Origin: Coix lacryma-jobi var. lacryma-jobi
Lineage: Eukaryota > Streptophyta > Magnoliopsida > Poales > Poaceae
Direction: 5' to 3'
Assembly: GCA_009763385.1 (NCBI GenBank)
Contig: CM019831.1
Coordinates: 115,727,432 to 115,791,431, forward strand
Length of the DNA: 64,000 nucleotides
Shown here: positions 21,656 to 33,817 of the stretch, in pieces
Layout of the letters: every line of letters begins with the position of its first letter
How positions within the stretch are numbered: the first letter of the stretch is position 1
Made by a program: the position numbers and the translations under genes
The notes under the pieces: model-generated
What the model was told of the DNA's origin: nothing
The model's input: only the letters and a program-made list of their open reading frames with translations
The model's database searches: none

Positions 21656-23526
21656 TGAAGGACCGAAAATGCAACCAGAAAGCGACCAGAGGGGGGTGAA
21701 TGGGAGCTTTAAAATTTCTTGTCAGAAACTTTAGGCTACTGTCCCTAGAATCACCCCAAGAACAAACCTAGAGCTTGCGAGTGTTCACGACCCTAGATGT
21801 AGGGTGGATGCTTCCAAGAAGCACAGCGAGACACTACACAATTCTAGAAACCCAACGCAACAGCCGAAAATCAAAACTGACAACAGACGAACGAGCCGCG
21901 GATGAAAACGCGCAGAACAAACTCGACCAGACTCTGCCTGTGTCCGGTCACTGACCACCGGATGCGTCCGGTCACAAGAAATCGGTTCTGGACCCTTACT
22001 GTGTTAGACCGGACTCTGGGAAGCAGCGCGTCTGGTCGTTACGAGAGCGTCCAGTCAGTTCGAACAAAATAGGGAACAGTACCAGAGGCGAGTCCGATCA
22101 CTCAAAGGAACAAGCGTCCGGTCAGATTGCAGAAAAGACTGAGAAGAATGTTCATCGACCGGACTCTTGACCTAGCGTCCGGTCATCCCGACTTGGGCGT
22201 CCGGTCACCGCGATATCCCACTGTTCATCCACCGATTCGATTCAAACTCTCCAAAAACGAAACCTCTAGGGTTCAAATTTGGTGAGAGGAGTCACAAAGG
22301 GTATAGTGAGCTATCTCTAAGAGATCATGACTCGAACCTATCTCCAAATCGATGAATTGAAAGAATTTGGGGCAAAAGAGCAAAACTTGATCTGAAACGA
22401 AAATCGACCGATCTACTAGCTCGTGAGGTTAGAGAAGAATTCCTTCGGTAGAAAGATGCGCCTCACGATCTAGAATAACTCAGTTCAAACGGAATCACGA
22501 AAGACTCAACGTGGAAAGAGAACGAGTGACGGGAAAATCATGGAGAAAAGAGGAACGCGAAGAACAAGTTCAAAACGTGAATCAAGACCACGAATTGCCA
22601 GCCGAAATTCGTCCCCACGAGGAGACAACGAGATTACGGTCTCGTTTCCTCAAAAAGCAAATACACAGAGGTATTGTTCACCGTCTCTGCGGATCTCAGT
22701 TGCTACAGCAGGGATGTGGGAGAGCAGGAAAACCTAGAAGGCAAAATAGCAATGGCTGAGATATTTTGGAGGGAGGGGTTGCCACTCCTTATATAGCCTA
22801 ATACAATTATTCCCCTTATACCCCTATTGCTAATGAGTGAGCAGGCTAACCCTAAGGGTATTCCTGACCAACTCGAAGTTGTTGGTGATCCGACGGCCAC
22901 GCCCGCACAACTGGTAGCTTCGCCTCGACGCGACCTCACCGATTGCCGCCACGTGCCACCACCGCTCCGCTCGTCCTTTTCCTGGACTTCGCCCCCGGTT
23001 TTGAGGCCCAAACCGGGAAACCAGCCTTCACGACCAACCCCCGGTTTTGAGGCCCAAACCTGAAAACCGTCCTCAGCCCGAGTTTTGTGGCCAAACTCGA
23101 AAACCGTCAGCGCCCAGGTTTTGAGGCCCAAACCTGGAAACCGTCCACTCGGTGGTTTTTCTGTGGCTCAACCACCAAACCGAGCCGTAGATGGGATGCA
23201 CCGCCCGTGCACCCCGTCCACCGACACTTGTCCTTAGGTCCTCAACCCGAGCCACACTGTGCCCCGCAAGTCTCCGCTCGTCGCTGTCCCAGGCTGTCAG
23301 CCACCACAGCTGATCTTCAGGCCACCGGTCCCTCAGTCCAAGCGTCACGTCCGCCTTTCACCGCTCTCGGGCTATCGGCACGACACGTCTCTACTTGACC
23401 TTCACCTTGCCTTTGATCACTGTATCCGTGTTCGACACCTGCACAACACAAGCCAAAGAACATGCGCATTATCCCAGTTGACAATCACTCATCACTCAAG
23501 ACTCGGCATACACCCATGTATTCGCA
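21656..23526 (-). repeat. 3' LTR of Sire-4 (1871 bp)
   Basis: This copy is reverse oriented. A TATA-like motif (GGCTATATAAGG on the minus strand) is at 22787-22798, and the CCGGAC array is at about 21930-22210. Compared with the 5' LTR it keeps about 65 bp near 21840-21900 that the other has lost. It lacks one palindrome-array unit of about 80 bp near 23065. Confidence 0.93.
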
Positions 23527-25160
23527 ATCTCCCCCTTGATGAGTGCATTGTCAACTACCAACACAAATCATAATGTAGAGGAAGTAGAAGGAAGAAGGAG
23601 AAGTAGAGAACTCGTCCAAATGACCCAAAAGCATATCAAAGCCAGAAAAGGTCAAGTGAAAGAGCAAAACAACTTGGTCCCCAAAGACATGGGCAATGGC
23701 TCGACGCGACCAAGCAAAGCAAAGCTGACCCTCAAGAAGAGGTAGAACAGGCTCAACACCGCTAGCGTGAGATCAGCTCGATACCAACTGAAAAATACCG
23801 ACTGAAGAGCAGAAAAGCTCGATGCCAAATCAGAATCATACTCATAAGACAAAATTGCTAGTCCCTCAAGATAGAGGCACAGAGGCTCAACACAACCAGC
23901 GGAGAAGCTCCGAAACAATTGAACAATCAAAGCCAAAAATGCTAGTCCCTTAAGACAGAGGTATAGAGGCTCAACACAACTAGCAGAAAAAGCTCCGAAC
24001 CAATTGGAAAATTCAGAGACCACAAAATCCGAGCCAAACTGCCAAACTCCCCCTCCAATAGTGCACACAACCAGGAAATCTCCCCCTTAGTTGATCTTAT
24101 GATTTGAGAGAATTTTCTCCACCTTAGTTGAAAATGCACTATCAAGGACCTCCCTTCCAAAATGCATATGAGTTAAAATGCAAGTTAGCAGCTTCAGAAA
24201 TATAGTCGATAAACTATGAAGATGCTCGACCAAGTGCTCATCCGATGACTCAATAATAAGCACAAAAAGCTAGCAAAAGCTCAAACTGATCACTAAATAC
24301 GAAATATGAACATATAAGCAAAATGAGCAGTTTTAACCATTCAGAAAAGGATGTTCACCATAAAAAATAGCACTGAACATGTACAGACAGGAAGTCAAAC
24401 AAGTGCTAAACATGTATACAAGGTGAACTACCCCTAGCAAAGTTCAATCATCATGCGATAGAATGAAACATAGACTTGTGTATTCAAATTTTATCGGAGT
24501 TGCAGCGGTTAAATTACACAAGTTCAAATTTCAGCATGTGATTGCGAGAGTTTGAAAGCTTGTCATTGCCTAACTTTTCAACTGTGCGAAGCCTATGCAT
24601 AAGCAATCAGAAGCTTAAAGCAACAGTTTCGATCATACACTACACAGCTCAAGTTTATCTCAAAGTGCAATGAGAAACAGTCTCGATACTGTGATGTGCT
24701 GACACGCAATCCCATCTCGATCTTTCCAATTCACTTAACTTGGTTCAAATTTAAGACAAAATATGAACATACCAAGCAAGTGAATGACTCAGAACTAGAG
24801 ACATAGCAACCTAGCATATATGAAAGGCACAAGTGATTTCAACACATTCTACACATGCTAGTTGCATATCTCAATGGTGAACATTTTCAAGTTTTTATGT
24901 TCATTAAGCAAAATTCACCATTCAGAAAATAGCTCAGCTCACAACATGTATCAGTGATCAGAAAGAGCATAAGCTACAAGCATCGTTATATAGCATCGGA
25001 GCATACACTAAACAGAGCATGGTCACATTCTAAAGATTATATACTTGAAGCTCTGAATGTAAAAATGCAAGATGAAATGCGAAGATGCATGAAGATACCA
25101 AAAGAAGGAAAAAGAGAAAAGGATCAGTCTATAATACATGAATCAAAATGTTTCCCCCAA
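23527..25160 (-). other. Sire-4 3' noncoding region
   Basis: Read on the minus strand this is the counterpart of 3100-4662. CTCCCCCTT tracts at 23530, about 24045 and about 24083 are the reverse complements of the repeated polypurine tracts; the one at 23527-23538 is in the priming position. There is no coding evidence. Confidence 0.8.
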
Positions 25161-28100
25161 CTAAAAAGGGAAACACACACCAAGCTCACCTCTCAACCTA
25201 GCAAAAGTTGATTGGTCCAAAGGCTTGGTGAAAATATCAGCCAACTGATGATGAGTATTGACATGGCGAAGGTCGATATCACCCTTCTCATAATGGTCTC
25301 GCAGAAAATGAAAGTGCACATCAATGTGTTTGGTCTAAGAGTGCAGCACGGGGTTCTTAGCAACGCTAATCGCACTCGTGCTGTCACAAAGCAAAGGAAC
25401 ACGAGAAAAGCTCAGACCAAAATCACGCAAAGTGGCCATCATCCACAACAACTGGGAACAGCAGCTAGCCGCAGCAACATACTCAGCCTCCATGGTAGAC
25501 TGGGCGACACTAGACTGCTTGCGAGAAGACCACGAAACAAGAGAAGAACTAATAAACTGACAAGTCCTAGAAGTGGACTTGCGCTCAATTTGGCAACCAG
25601 CAAAATCGGCATCAGAATAACCGCAAAGGGAGAGGGTGGAGGAAGCAGAATACCAAATCCCGAACTCTGGAGTGAAGCATAAGTGCCTCATAATGCGCTT
25701 GACTGCCTGACGGTGAGAGGTACGCGGCGACGATTTAAATCGCGCACAAAGACACACCGCGAACTGAATGTCCGGGCATGTTGCCGTCAGGTACAGCAGC
25801 GACCCGATCATACTCCGGTACTCCTTCTGGTCCACAGCTTCTCCATCCTTGTCCGCATCTAGGGCTGTCATGGTCGACATGGGTGTAGGAAGAGGCTTGG
25901 CCTCACCCATATCAAATTTCTTCAGAATGTCCTTGGTATACTTGCCCTGGTGCACGAACATCCCCTCTCGGGATTGCTTGATTTGCAACCCGAGGAAAAA
26001 CGTCAACTCGCCCATCATGCTCATCTCAAACTCCCTGCTCATTGTGTTTGCAAACTTGGCAACCAAAGCATGAGAAGAACCACCGAAAATGATATCATCC
26101 ACGTAAATCTGGACCAAGAGAGTGTCATTGCCTTGCTTGAGGAGAAAAAGCGTTTTATCCACACATCCCATTTTAAAACCCTTAGCAAGCAAAAAGGTTT
26201 TCAACCTATCATACCAGGCTCTAGAGGCTTGTTTCAAACCATACAAAGCTTTGTGAAGTTTAAAAAGATGGTTTGGAAACTTGGGATTTTCGAAATCGGG
26301 GGGTTGTTTCACATACACCTCTTCTTCTATGTAGCCGTTTAGGAAGGCACTCTTGACATCCATTTCAAAAAGTTTAAACCCTTTGGATGCAGCAAAAGCC
26401 AAGAGTATCATAATTGCCTCCAAACGAGCTACAGGAGCAAAAGTCTCCTCATAGTCTATCCCCTCCTTCTGACTATACCCCTGGGCTACAAGTCTGGCCT
26501 TGTTTCTCACAACATGGCCATCCTCTCCTTGCTTCTTTTTGAAAACCCATTTTGTACCAATAGGGTGACACTCAGGAGGAGGTGGTACCAAAACCCAAAC
26601 CCGATTTCTCTCAAAGTTTTCAAGCTCCTCATGCATGGCATTGACCCAATCCAGATCAGATAAAGCGTGTCCAACATCTCGGGGTTCAAAATCATCAACA
26701 AATGTAGAATGAGCAAAGTGAGAGATTTGTTGTGACCTTGACCGAGTGACACGTTCGCCGATGCTGCCGATCATCTGTTGAGGCGGGTGTTGGCGCTGGA
26801 TGTGTCGTGGCGCCTCCCGAGCTGAAGAAACCTCCCCCTCAACAGCAGCTGGTGCCACCTCGGGTACGAAAGGTACTGCTCGAGGTGGCGGATCCCATGG
26901 CCCCCATGTAGTAGAGGAAGAAGGGTCGGGGCCGTGAGTGGTGGTAGAGGCCACTCTTTGCGACTCAACAGGTGGAGGTGGTGCTGGGTCATCCATCCCT
27001 TCAGCACCCTCATCGTCATCATCAAAAAGAGGCTCACCAACCTCATGATCACCTGCACGCTCAAAACGAGAAGGACAAACCATGGTCTCGTCGAAGGTGA
27101 CATCGGATGTCTCCATGACTCGGTTAGTATCAAGGTTAAGTACACGATATGCACGAGTATGAGTGCCATAACCCAGAAATACACCGTCAGAGAGCGAGAC
27201 TCAAATTTGTCCAGATTGCCTTTCTTGAGTATAAAACAGTGGCAACCAAAAACTCTAAAATGACTCACTTTGGGCTATTTTCCAAAACGCAACTCATAAG
27301 AAGTCTTTTTCAGGAAGGCTCGAAGAAAAATGCGATTGGAGATATAGCATGCAGTGCTCATAGCTTCGGCCAAATATCGCCTAGGAGTCCTATGCTCATC
27401 GAGCATCGTCCTGGCCATCTCTACAAGGGTTCGATTCTTCCTCTCTACAACACCATTTTGTGGCGGTGTGTAGGGAGAAGAAAACTGATGCTCCAAACCC
27501 AAAGAGTTATAAAACTTCTCAAAATCTGAATTCTTGAATTTGGAACCATTATCACTCTGAATTGCTCGCATTGAGTTCATAGGGAACTCATTCTGAAGAC
27601 GCAAAATCAGATTGCGAGCAAAGGAAAAAGTCTCGGTCTTCTCAGCTAAAAAGAAGACCCACGAATATCTCGAAAAATCGTCAACAACAACAAGCACATA
27701 CCACTTCTCCCCAACCGAGCTCACCCGAGCCAGACCAACAAGGTCCATGTGCAAAAGCTCTCCAGGGCGCTTAGTCATGACCTGAGTCACTGGATGATGG
27801 GGAGCGGCTACCATCTTCCCGTGTCTACAAGAATGGCAAACAAGATCCTTCTCCATGGACAACTTGGGCAATCCTCGGATTAGGCCAAGTGAGCTAAGTC
27901 TTGCAAGCAAGTCGAAGCTTAGGTGACCGAGTCTCCTATGCCACTTCCAAAGATCAGAGGAGGAAGGTCTAGCCAAAAGACAACGAGAAACTCCGAATGA
28001 CTCTGAGAAATTCGCACGAAAGACTTTCCCAAAGGGCGAAATCAAACAAACAAGATTTCCCTGAGGATCTAAAATGCGACTGAGATTCGGCTTAAAACGA

Positions 28101-28360
28101 ATCTCATAGTCATCATCAAAAAGTTGCGAAACAGAAAGAAGGTTAAAATGCAAGTTAGAAAAAAGAGCAACATCGCGCAACACAAAGTCCTCATTAACTC
28201 ACACCGACCCACGAGACAACACCTTACCTTTACTATTGTCGCCGAAGGTGATAAACTCCTTTCCGGCAATTGGACTAAGACTGGAGAACCACTTAACGTT
28301 TCCGGTCATATGCCTTGAGCACCCGGAATCCACCAACCAAACGTTCTCCAATCGTTTTAC
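25161..28360 (-). pseudogene. pol: Sire-4 pol polyprotein (few lesions)
   Basis: On the minus strand, protease DSGCSRHMTG begins just after the TGTAG|GTAAAACG junction. A TGA at 28201-28199 follows. The frame then runs from 28183 to 27275 with HHCC (WHRRLGHL, CHSC) and integrase motifs HMDLVG, QSDNGSKF (a Ser-Lys change next to the second catalytic Asp) and NGVVERKNRT. A TAG at 27277-27275 and a one-base loss near 27190 come next. The remaining open frame (27116-25335) covers linker, RT (YVDDIIFGG, FFLGLQIKQ) and RNase H, ending at a TAG at 25337 close to the C-terminus. The natural stop is at 25163-25161. Confidence 0.9.
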
Positions 28361-28443
28361 CTACATCAATAAAAAGACATAGGGTGAGCATACGGTCCAA
28401 CACTGGGGTGAGTAAAATGGGAATTATACCAGTGTTGGGCCGA

Positions 28444-30982
28444 CTACTCAAAAGAACGGTTAGTAGAAAAACCATTTCTAGCACGCCTATGGGGAAAGCG
28501 ATCACCACGCTGAGGAAAACGTGGTCCGCTAAGGGAAGAGCGTCCATCGCGATACTCAAAACGCGGTGGGGGAAAACGCTCAACTACAAAACCACCGCCA
28601 CGGGGTCCATAGTTCGCAAATGCAGGCTCCTGTCGGGCACGTCCTCCTTGCGGCCTAGGCCTAGGAACTTGAGGTTTTGGACCTCTAGGCCTAGCAACAC
28701 GCCTCTGAACATTCGGCACATGTACATCGTTGAAAGGATGGTACATGTCCGCATTGTTCATCTCCCTGGCACGGCGCTCCTCTCTCTTGCGCCGAAAGCA
28801 AAACTCACTCAAGTGTCCATCTCTCCCGTAGTGCTCACAATGGTACCTCACCGCTCTCATAGGGGGTTGTTGGTACTCACGGTAGTGGGTGTGGATCACT
28901 TTGCCCTTCTGTAGCATAAGCTCCTCTTGGATAGGTGGCATTGTGTCTAGCTTGTTCTTAAGGTGGTTTGGTTTAGGAGCCCATGATTGTTTCTTGGGTG
29001 GAGCTCTCGGAGGTTCAACAAATACCCCATCCTTGGTGTTAGGCTTGAGAGGCTCTTTGGGTGGAATCTTGGTAAGCTTAGGAGTAGTGGTGGAGTTGGG
29101 CTTCTGACACGGGTTAAGACCACTAAACTCTCCAACCTTGCCAAAAGATGAAGCACACTCAACACCCTGAGCAAAGCCTACACCTGGACCTCCAGCAGCA
29201 CGCTTGAACTGGGAGATCATCATCCCATGCTGCGACTCAACACAAGACACCCATGACAAGATGGTCCGAAGGTATGTGTTTTCCTCCTCGGTTTGCATCT
29301 TGTCATGCTTCACATTCGCAATCTCCATCTCCAAACCCTCACACAAAGCGCATCTAGACACACAAGTGCTACCAGAGCTGGCCTTCTCAAGAGACACAAT
29401 CTTGGCATTCTTCTCTGCCAACTCGGATTGCAAGCCTGCACAAGACTTGCACGCACCAAGCACTGAGGATCTAGCTCTAAGCTCATCCACCTCTCCAATC
29501 AACACAACATACTTTCCCCTCAAAGTGAGAAGATCAGTCATGTGCGTGGTGCACATCTCGCACTCACTCTCCTCAGAAACGACCACGATGGACTTAGCAA
29601 ACTCTAGCTCCTTCACCGTATCCTCCCACTTCTGCCTAAACTCCTTGCGCTCTCTAGCAGCACGCCTAAGCAGTTTATCTTGACTAAGAAGAGCGGCAGT
29701 AAGTTTCTCGACCTCAGCAGAAAGCTCGTCAGGGGTCTGAGATACCTGGGAGGTGTCGTCATCGTCGTCGTCGTTCCGAGGGGTCTCCTCTAGCTCGCCG
29801 TCGACCTCCTTGACGAGGGCCATGGTGCAGAAGCCCTCGTTGTCGGCGAAGAAGCAGAGGTCGTTCAGCTTGTCCTTGATCCTCTTCTTCTTCTCGAACT
29901 CGTCGTCGCTTGAGACAGCGGAGTCGTCATCCGAGTCGTCGACGTCGCTGAGTGTGGCGAAGAAAGCACGCTGCCCAGCCTGGGCCTTCTCCAAGTACTT
30001 CGTCTTGATGTACTCCTTGTCGAAGGCGCCCTTCCGCTTGTGCTTCGCGGGGACGTACTTCTCCTTGCGCTTGCCGGAGTCGTACTTGTGCCCATGATCC
30101 GCCTTGCCGAAGACTTGCTTGTTCTTCTTCGGGCAATTGGCGATGAAGTGGTTGGGGTCGCCGCACTCGAAACAGCCCGAGCGTCCTCCTCCGCGGCAAC
30201 GGTTCATGCGGTTGTTGTGGAACCGCGAGAACCGGTTGGCAAGTAGAGCCAACTCGTCATGCCCCACGAACTCCAACTGCTCCTCTATGATAGAAAGAAG
30301 AGAAGAGAGAGCAAAACCTCTAGAGGGGTTAGTAGAAGAACCAGAAAGCAAAGCCATCGATGGGCTAGAAGGATTTTCATATGAAGCCCTCGCCATGGCA
30401 TCAATCTCACTGGACTTGAGCTTACTAAAGAGCTCGTCGCATGTGAGTCTCATAGTTAGACGATTCGATGATCGCCTGGACCTTGATCGATCAATCAAGA
30501 GTATGCAAAAGCTTCAAAGCTCTCTCATGATCGTCGAAAGGCAACAGCTCCTTGCTAGCCCTCATCCTGTTGACAATCACCTGAAAGCGAGCGAATAAAC
30601 TTTCTATGCTCTCGCCAGGCATGTGTCGAAAGTTCTCGTACTCTCGCTTGTGCGACACATAGAGACGGGTTTTGACTTGAGTGGTTCCCTCATGGAAACG
30701 CATGAGGGATGCCCAAATCTCCTGAGCTGTAGCGAGGTGAGAAACGCGATCAAACTCCATCATGCTCAAACATGAGAAAAGAGCATTACGGGCTCGGCTA
30801 TTGGCATCGTGCTCATCGATCTGATGCTGAGTAGCACGAGCAGCCAAGACCACGTAATCGGCAGAGTTGCAAATATCCCAGATGGAAGAACCCATACTCT
30901 GTAGATAGGCCGACATGCGTATCTTCCAATACGCATAGTTCGTCCCATCAAAGAACGGCGATTTGCCCACGCCGTGATCCAT
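28444..30982 (-). pseudogene. gag: Sire-4 gag (one frameshift)
   Basis: The ATG at 30982 lies 50 bp after the primer site. The N-terminal 163 codons hold the UBN2-type domain (FFDGTNYAYWKIRMSAYL). A small deletion near 30495 shifts the frame. The second frame runs unbroken to the stop at 28444 and includes the first CCHC knuckle (CFECGDPNHFIANC, about 30180), a lysine-rich segment, a coiled-coil-like region, the DKMQTEE segment and the second knuckle. In that second knuckle the second cysteine is tyrosine (CEHYGRDGH). This is the longest readable Sirevirus gag in the window. Confidence 0.9.
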
Positions 30983-31031
30983 GTCGCCTTCTGTGGATCT
31001 GGAACCGGCTAAGGTGGAAGATCCTTAACCC

Positions 31032-31043
31032 GCTCTGGTACCA
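31032..31043 (-). promoter_or_regulatory. Primer-binding site of Sire-4
   Basis: The minus strand reads TGGTACCAGAGC. It is separated by two bases from the 5' LTR end at 31046 and differs at one base from the initiator tRNA-Met complement. Confidence 0.9.
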
Positions 31044-31045
31044 AT

Positions 31046-32931
31046 TGAAGGACCGAAAATGCAACTAGAAAGCGACCAGAGGGGGGTGAATGGGAGCTTT
31101 AAAATTTCTTGTCAGAAACTTTAGGCTACTGTCCCTAGAATCACCCCAAGAGCAAACCTAGAGCTTGCGAGTGTCCACGACCCTAGATGTAGGGTGGATG
31201 CTTCCAAGAAGCACAGCGAGACTCGACATGAAAATGCGCAGAACAGACTCGACCGGACTCTGCCTGCATCCGGTCACTGACCACCGGACGCGTCCGGTCA
31301 CAAGAAATCGGTTCTAGACCCTTACTGTGTTGGACCGGACTCTGGGAAGCAGCGCGTCCGGTCGTTACGAGAGCGTCCGGTCAGTTCGGACAAAACAGGG
31401 AACAGTACCAGAGGCGAGTCCGATCACTCAAAGGAACAAGCGTCCGGTCAGATTGCAGAAAAGACTGAGAAGAATGTTCATCGACCGGACTCTTGACCTA
31501 GCGTCCGGTCATCCCGACTTGGGCGTCCGGTCACCGCGATATCCCACTGTTCATCCACCGATTCGATTCAAACTCTCCAAAAACGAAACCTCTAGGGTTC
31601 AAACTTGGTGAGAGGAGTCACAAAGGGTATAGTGAGCTATCTCTAAGAGATCATGACTCGAACCTATCTCCAAATCGATGAATTGAAAGAATTTGGGGCA
31701 AAAGAGCAAAACTTGATCTGAAACGAAAATCGACCGATCTACTAGCTCGTGAGGTTAGAGAAGAATTCCTTCGGTAGAAAGATGCGCCTTACGATCTAGA
31801 ATAACTCAGTTCAAACGAAATCACGAAAGACTCAACGTGGAAAGAGAACGAGTGACGGGAAAATCATGGAGAAAAGAGGAACGCGAAGAACAAGTTCAAA
31901 ACACGAATCAAGACCACGAATTGCCAGCCGAAATTCGTCCCCACGAGGAGACAACGAGATTACGGTCTTGTTTCCTCAAAAAGCAAATACACAGAGGTAT
32001 TGTTCACCGTCTCTGCGGATCTCAGTAGCTACAGCAGGGATGTGGGAGAGCAGGAAAACCTAGAAGGCAAAATAGCAATGGCTGAGATATTTTGGAGGGA
32101 GGGGTTGCCACTCCTTATATAGCCTAATACAATTATTCCCCTTATACCCCTATTGCTAATGACCGAGCAGGCTAACCCTAAGGGTATTCCTGACCAACTC
32201 GAAGTTGTTGGTGATCCGACGGCCACGCCCGCACAACTGGTAGCTTCGCCTCGACGTGACCTCACCGATTGCCGCCACGTGCCGCCACCGCTCCGCTCGT
32301 CCTTTTCCTGGACATCGCCCCCGGTTTTGAGGCCTAAACTGGGAAACCACCCTTCACGACCAACCCCCGGTTTTGAGGCCCAAACCGGGAAACCAGCCGT
32401 CCATCGCCTGAGTTTTGTGGCCCAAACTCAGAAACCTGCAGCACCCAGGTTTTGAGGCCCAAACCTGGAAACCGTCCTCAGCCCGAGTTTTGTAGCCAAA
32501 CTCGGAAACCGTCAGCGCCCAGGTTTTGAGGCCCAAACCAGGAAACCGTCCACTCGGTGGTTTTTCTGTGGCTCAACCACCAAACCGAGCCATAGATGGG
32601 ATGCACCGCCCGTGCACCCCGTCCACCGACACGTGTCCTCAGGTCCTAGACCCGAGCCACACCATGCCCCGCAAGTCTCCGCTCGTCGCTGTCCCTGGTT
32701 GTCAGCCACCACAGCTGATCCTCAGGCCACCGGTCCCTCAGTCCAAGCCTCACGTCCGCCTTTCACCGCTCTCGGTCCATCGGCACGGCATGTCTCTACT
32801 TGACCTTCACCTTGCCTTTGATCACTGTATCCGTGCTCGACACCTACACAACACAAGCCAAAGAACATGCACATTATCCCAGTTGACAATCACTCATCAC
32901 TCGAGACTCGGCATACACCCACGTATCCGCA
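31046..32931 (-). repeat. 5' LTR of Sire-4 (1886 bp)
   Basis: This copy is reverse oriented. The TATA-like motif is at 32114-32125 and the CCGGAC array at about 31240-31545. The palindrome array at 32322-32560 is one unit longer than in the 3' LTR. Otherwise it is nearly identical to 21656-23526. Confidence 0.93.
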
Positions 32932-32936
32932 GGCTG

Positions 32937-33812
32937 AGGACGGTTTCCAGGTTTGGGCCTCAAAACCTGGGTGCTGCAGGTTTCTGAGTTGATTTGAGCG
33001 GATGATTTCTTGGGGATAGTCTCCTAACTACCTCATGATCATCTTCTCCAAGTTTGGGAACAAGGGATTGTGAGTTGATTTGGATTTGGGAGGATTCATG
33101 TGAGGGGCGACCGAAATCGCCCTCACTGGGTGGTCGCGGACAGTCCGCGATTCCACCGGCGGACAGTCCGCGCGTCGGGGGCAACCCGGATCAGTGGCTG
33201 TGTTCTTCGACTGTGTTGCTCCGTTTTGAACGCGGACAGTCCACAGTTCTAGGTCGCGGATAGTCCGGGCCTGAGCAGAACGAGTTCAGCAGCAGTGCTG
33301 TTTTTCCTTTTTGACCGGCGGACAGTCCGGGTTCGGCTAGCGGACAGTCCGCAGTAGCCGCGGACAGTCCAGGACTTCCAGTCCGGACAGTCCGGGACCC
33401 TGCTGAAGCTCGCACTTTTCTGCGTTTGCTCTCCCGGCTTCTTCGCTTGGTTTCCGGACTTCTTGTTTGGCCCTAGAGTTGACCAAGGAACCTCTCTAGG
33501 TATCTTTGCTACTTGTTAGCATTGGTATTTGGAGAATTCTCGACGTAGTCTTCCATCTACGTTTGGGACTTGGTTTTTAGGGGTTGAACTTGTACCGGTG
33601 CTTTTGTCGTTTGGCTTGCTATCGCTTTGTGGTGCCTCGCTGTGATCCTAGGGATCATTCACCCTCTTCCAAGGGTCGTGGGCATCACGGTTTCGATCAA
33701 AGCTTTTGGAGGTTGATTTGTGGGACAAAGGCCAAAGTTTCGAGAGAAATTTTTGAGCTCCCATTCACCCCCCCCTCTCTGGTCGCCTTGCTATTGCATT
33801 CTCGGTCCTTCA
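32937..33812 (+). repeat. 3' LTR of Sire-3, right fragment with internal deletion
   Basis: This resumes the Sire-3 LTR after the second GGCTG. Near 32990 the sequence jumps from the position matching 12252 of the 5' LTR to that matching 13004, so about 750 bp is missing. Both sides of the break share GAGTT. The CGGACAGTCCG array (about 33130-33405) and the CTCGGTCCTTCA end are intact. Confidence 0.92.
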
Positions 33813-33817
33813 GAGAG
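33813..33817 (+). repeat. Target-site duplication GAGAG, right copy (Sire-3)
   Basis: It follows directly after the CA end of the Sire-3 3' LTR and matches 11745-11749. Confidence 0.97.

Larger units (their letters stand above)
21656..32931 (-). mobile_element. Sire-4: complete Sirevirus in reverse orientation, nested in the Sire-3 LTR
   Basis: An 11,276-bp element runs from TGAAGGACCG to CGTATCCGCA, flanked by GGCTG. On the minus strand the order is 5' LTR (32931-31046), primer site, gag (30982-28444), pol (28360-25161), 3' noncoding region, polypurine tract (about 23527-23538) and 3' LTR (23526-21656). The two LTRs are nearly identical in substitutions but differ by two sizeable gaps. It is the youngest large insertion here. 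It is the same family as Sire-1 and Sire-3, with the CCGGAC-type LTR. A few stops and frameshifts remain in gag and pol. Confidence 0.96.
11750..33812 (+). mobile_element. Sire-3: Sirevirus inserted in Sire-2 pol, itself split by Sire-4
   Basis: The element has a complete 5' LTR (11750-13818), primer site, gag, pol, 3' noncoding region, polypurine tract and a 3' LTR in two parts (21204-21655 and 32937-33812) on either side of Sire-4. It is flanked by GAGAG. Net of Sire-4 it is about 10.8 kb. The first 330 bp of the two LTRs differ at roughly one position in 16 by eye, mostly transitions, so it is clearly older than Sire-4. All its genes carry stops and frameshifts. Confidence 0.95.
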
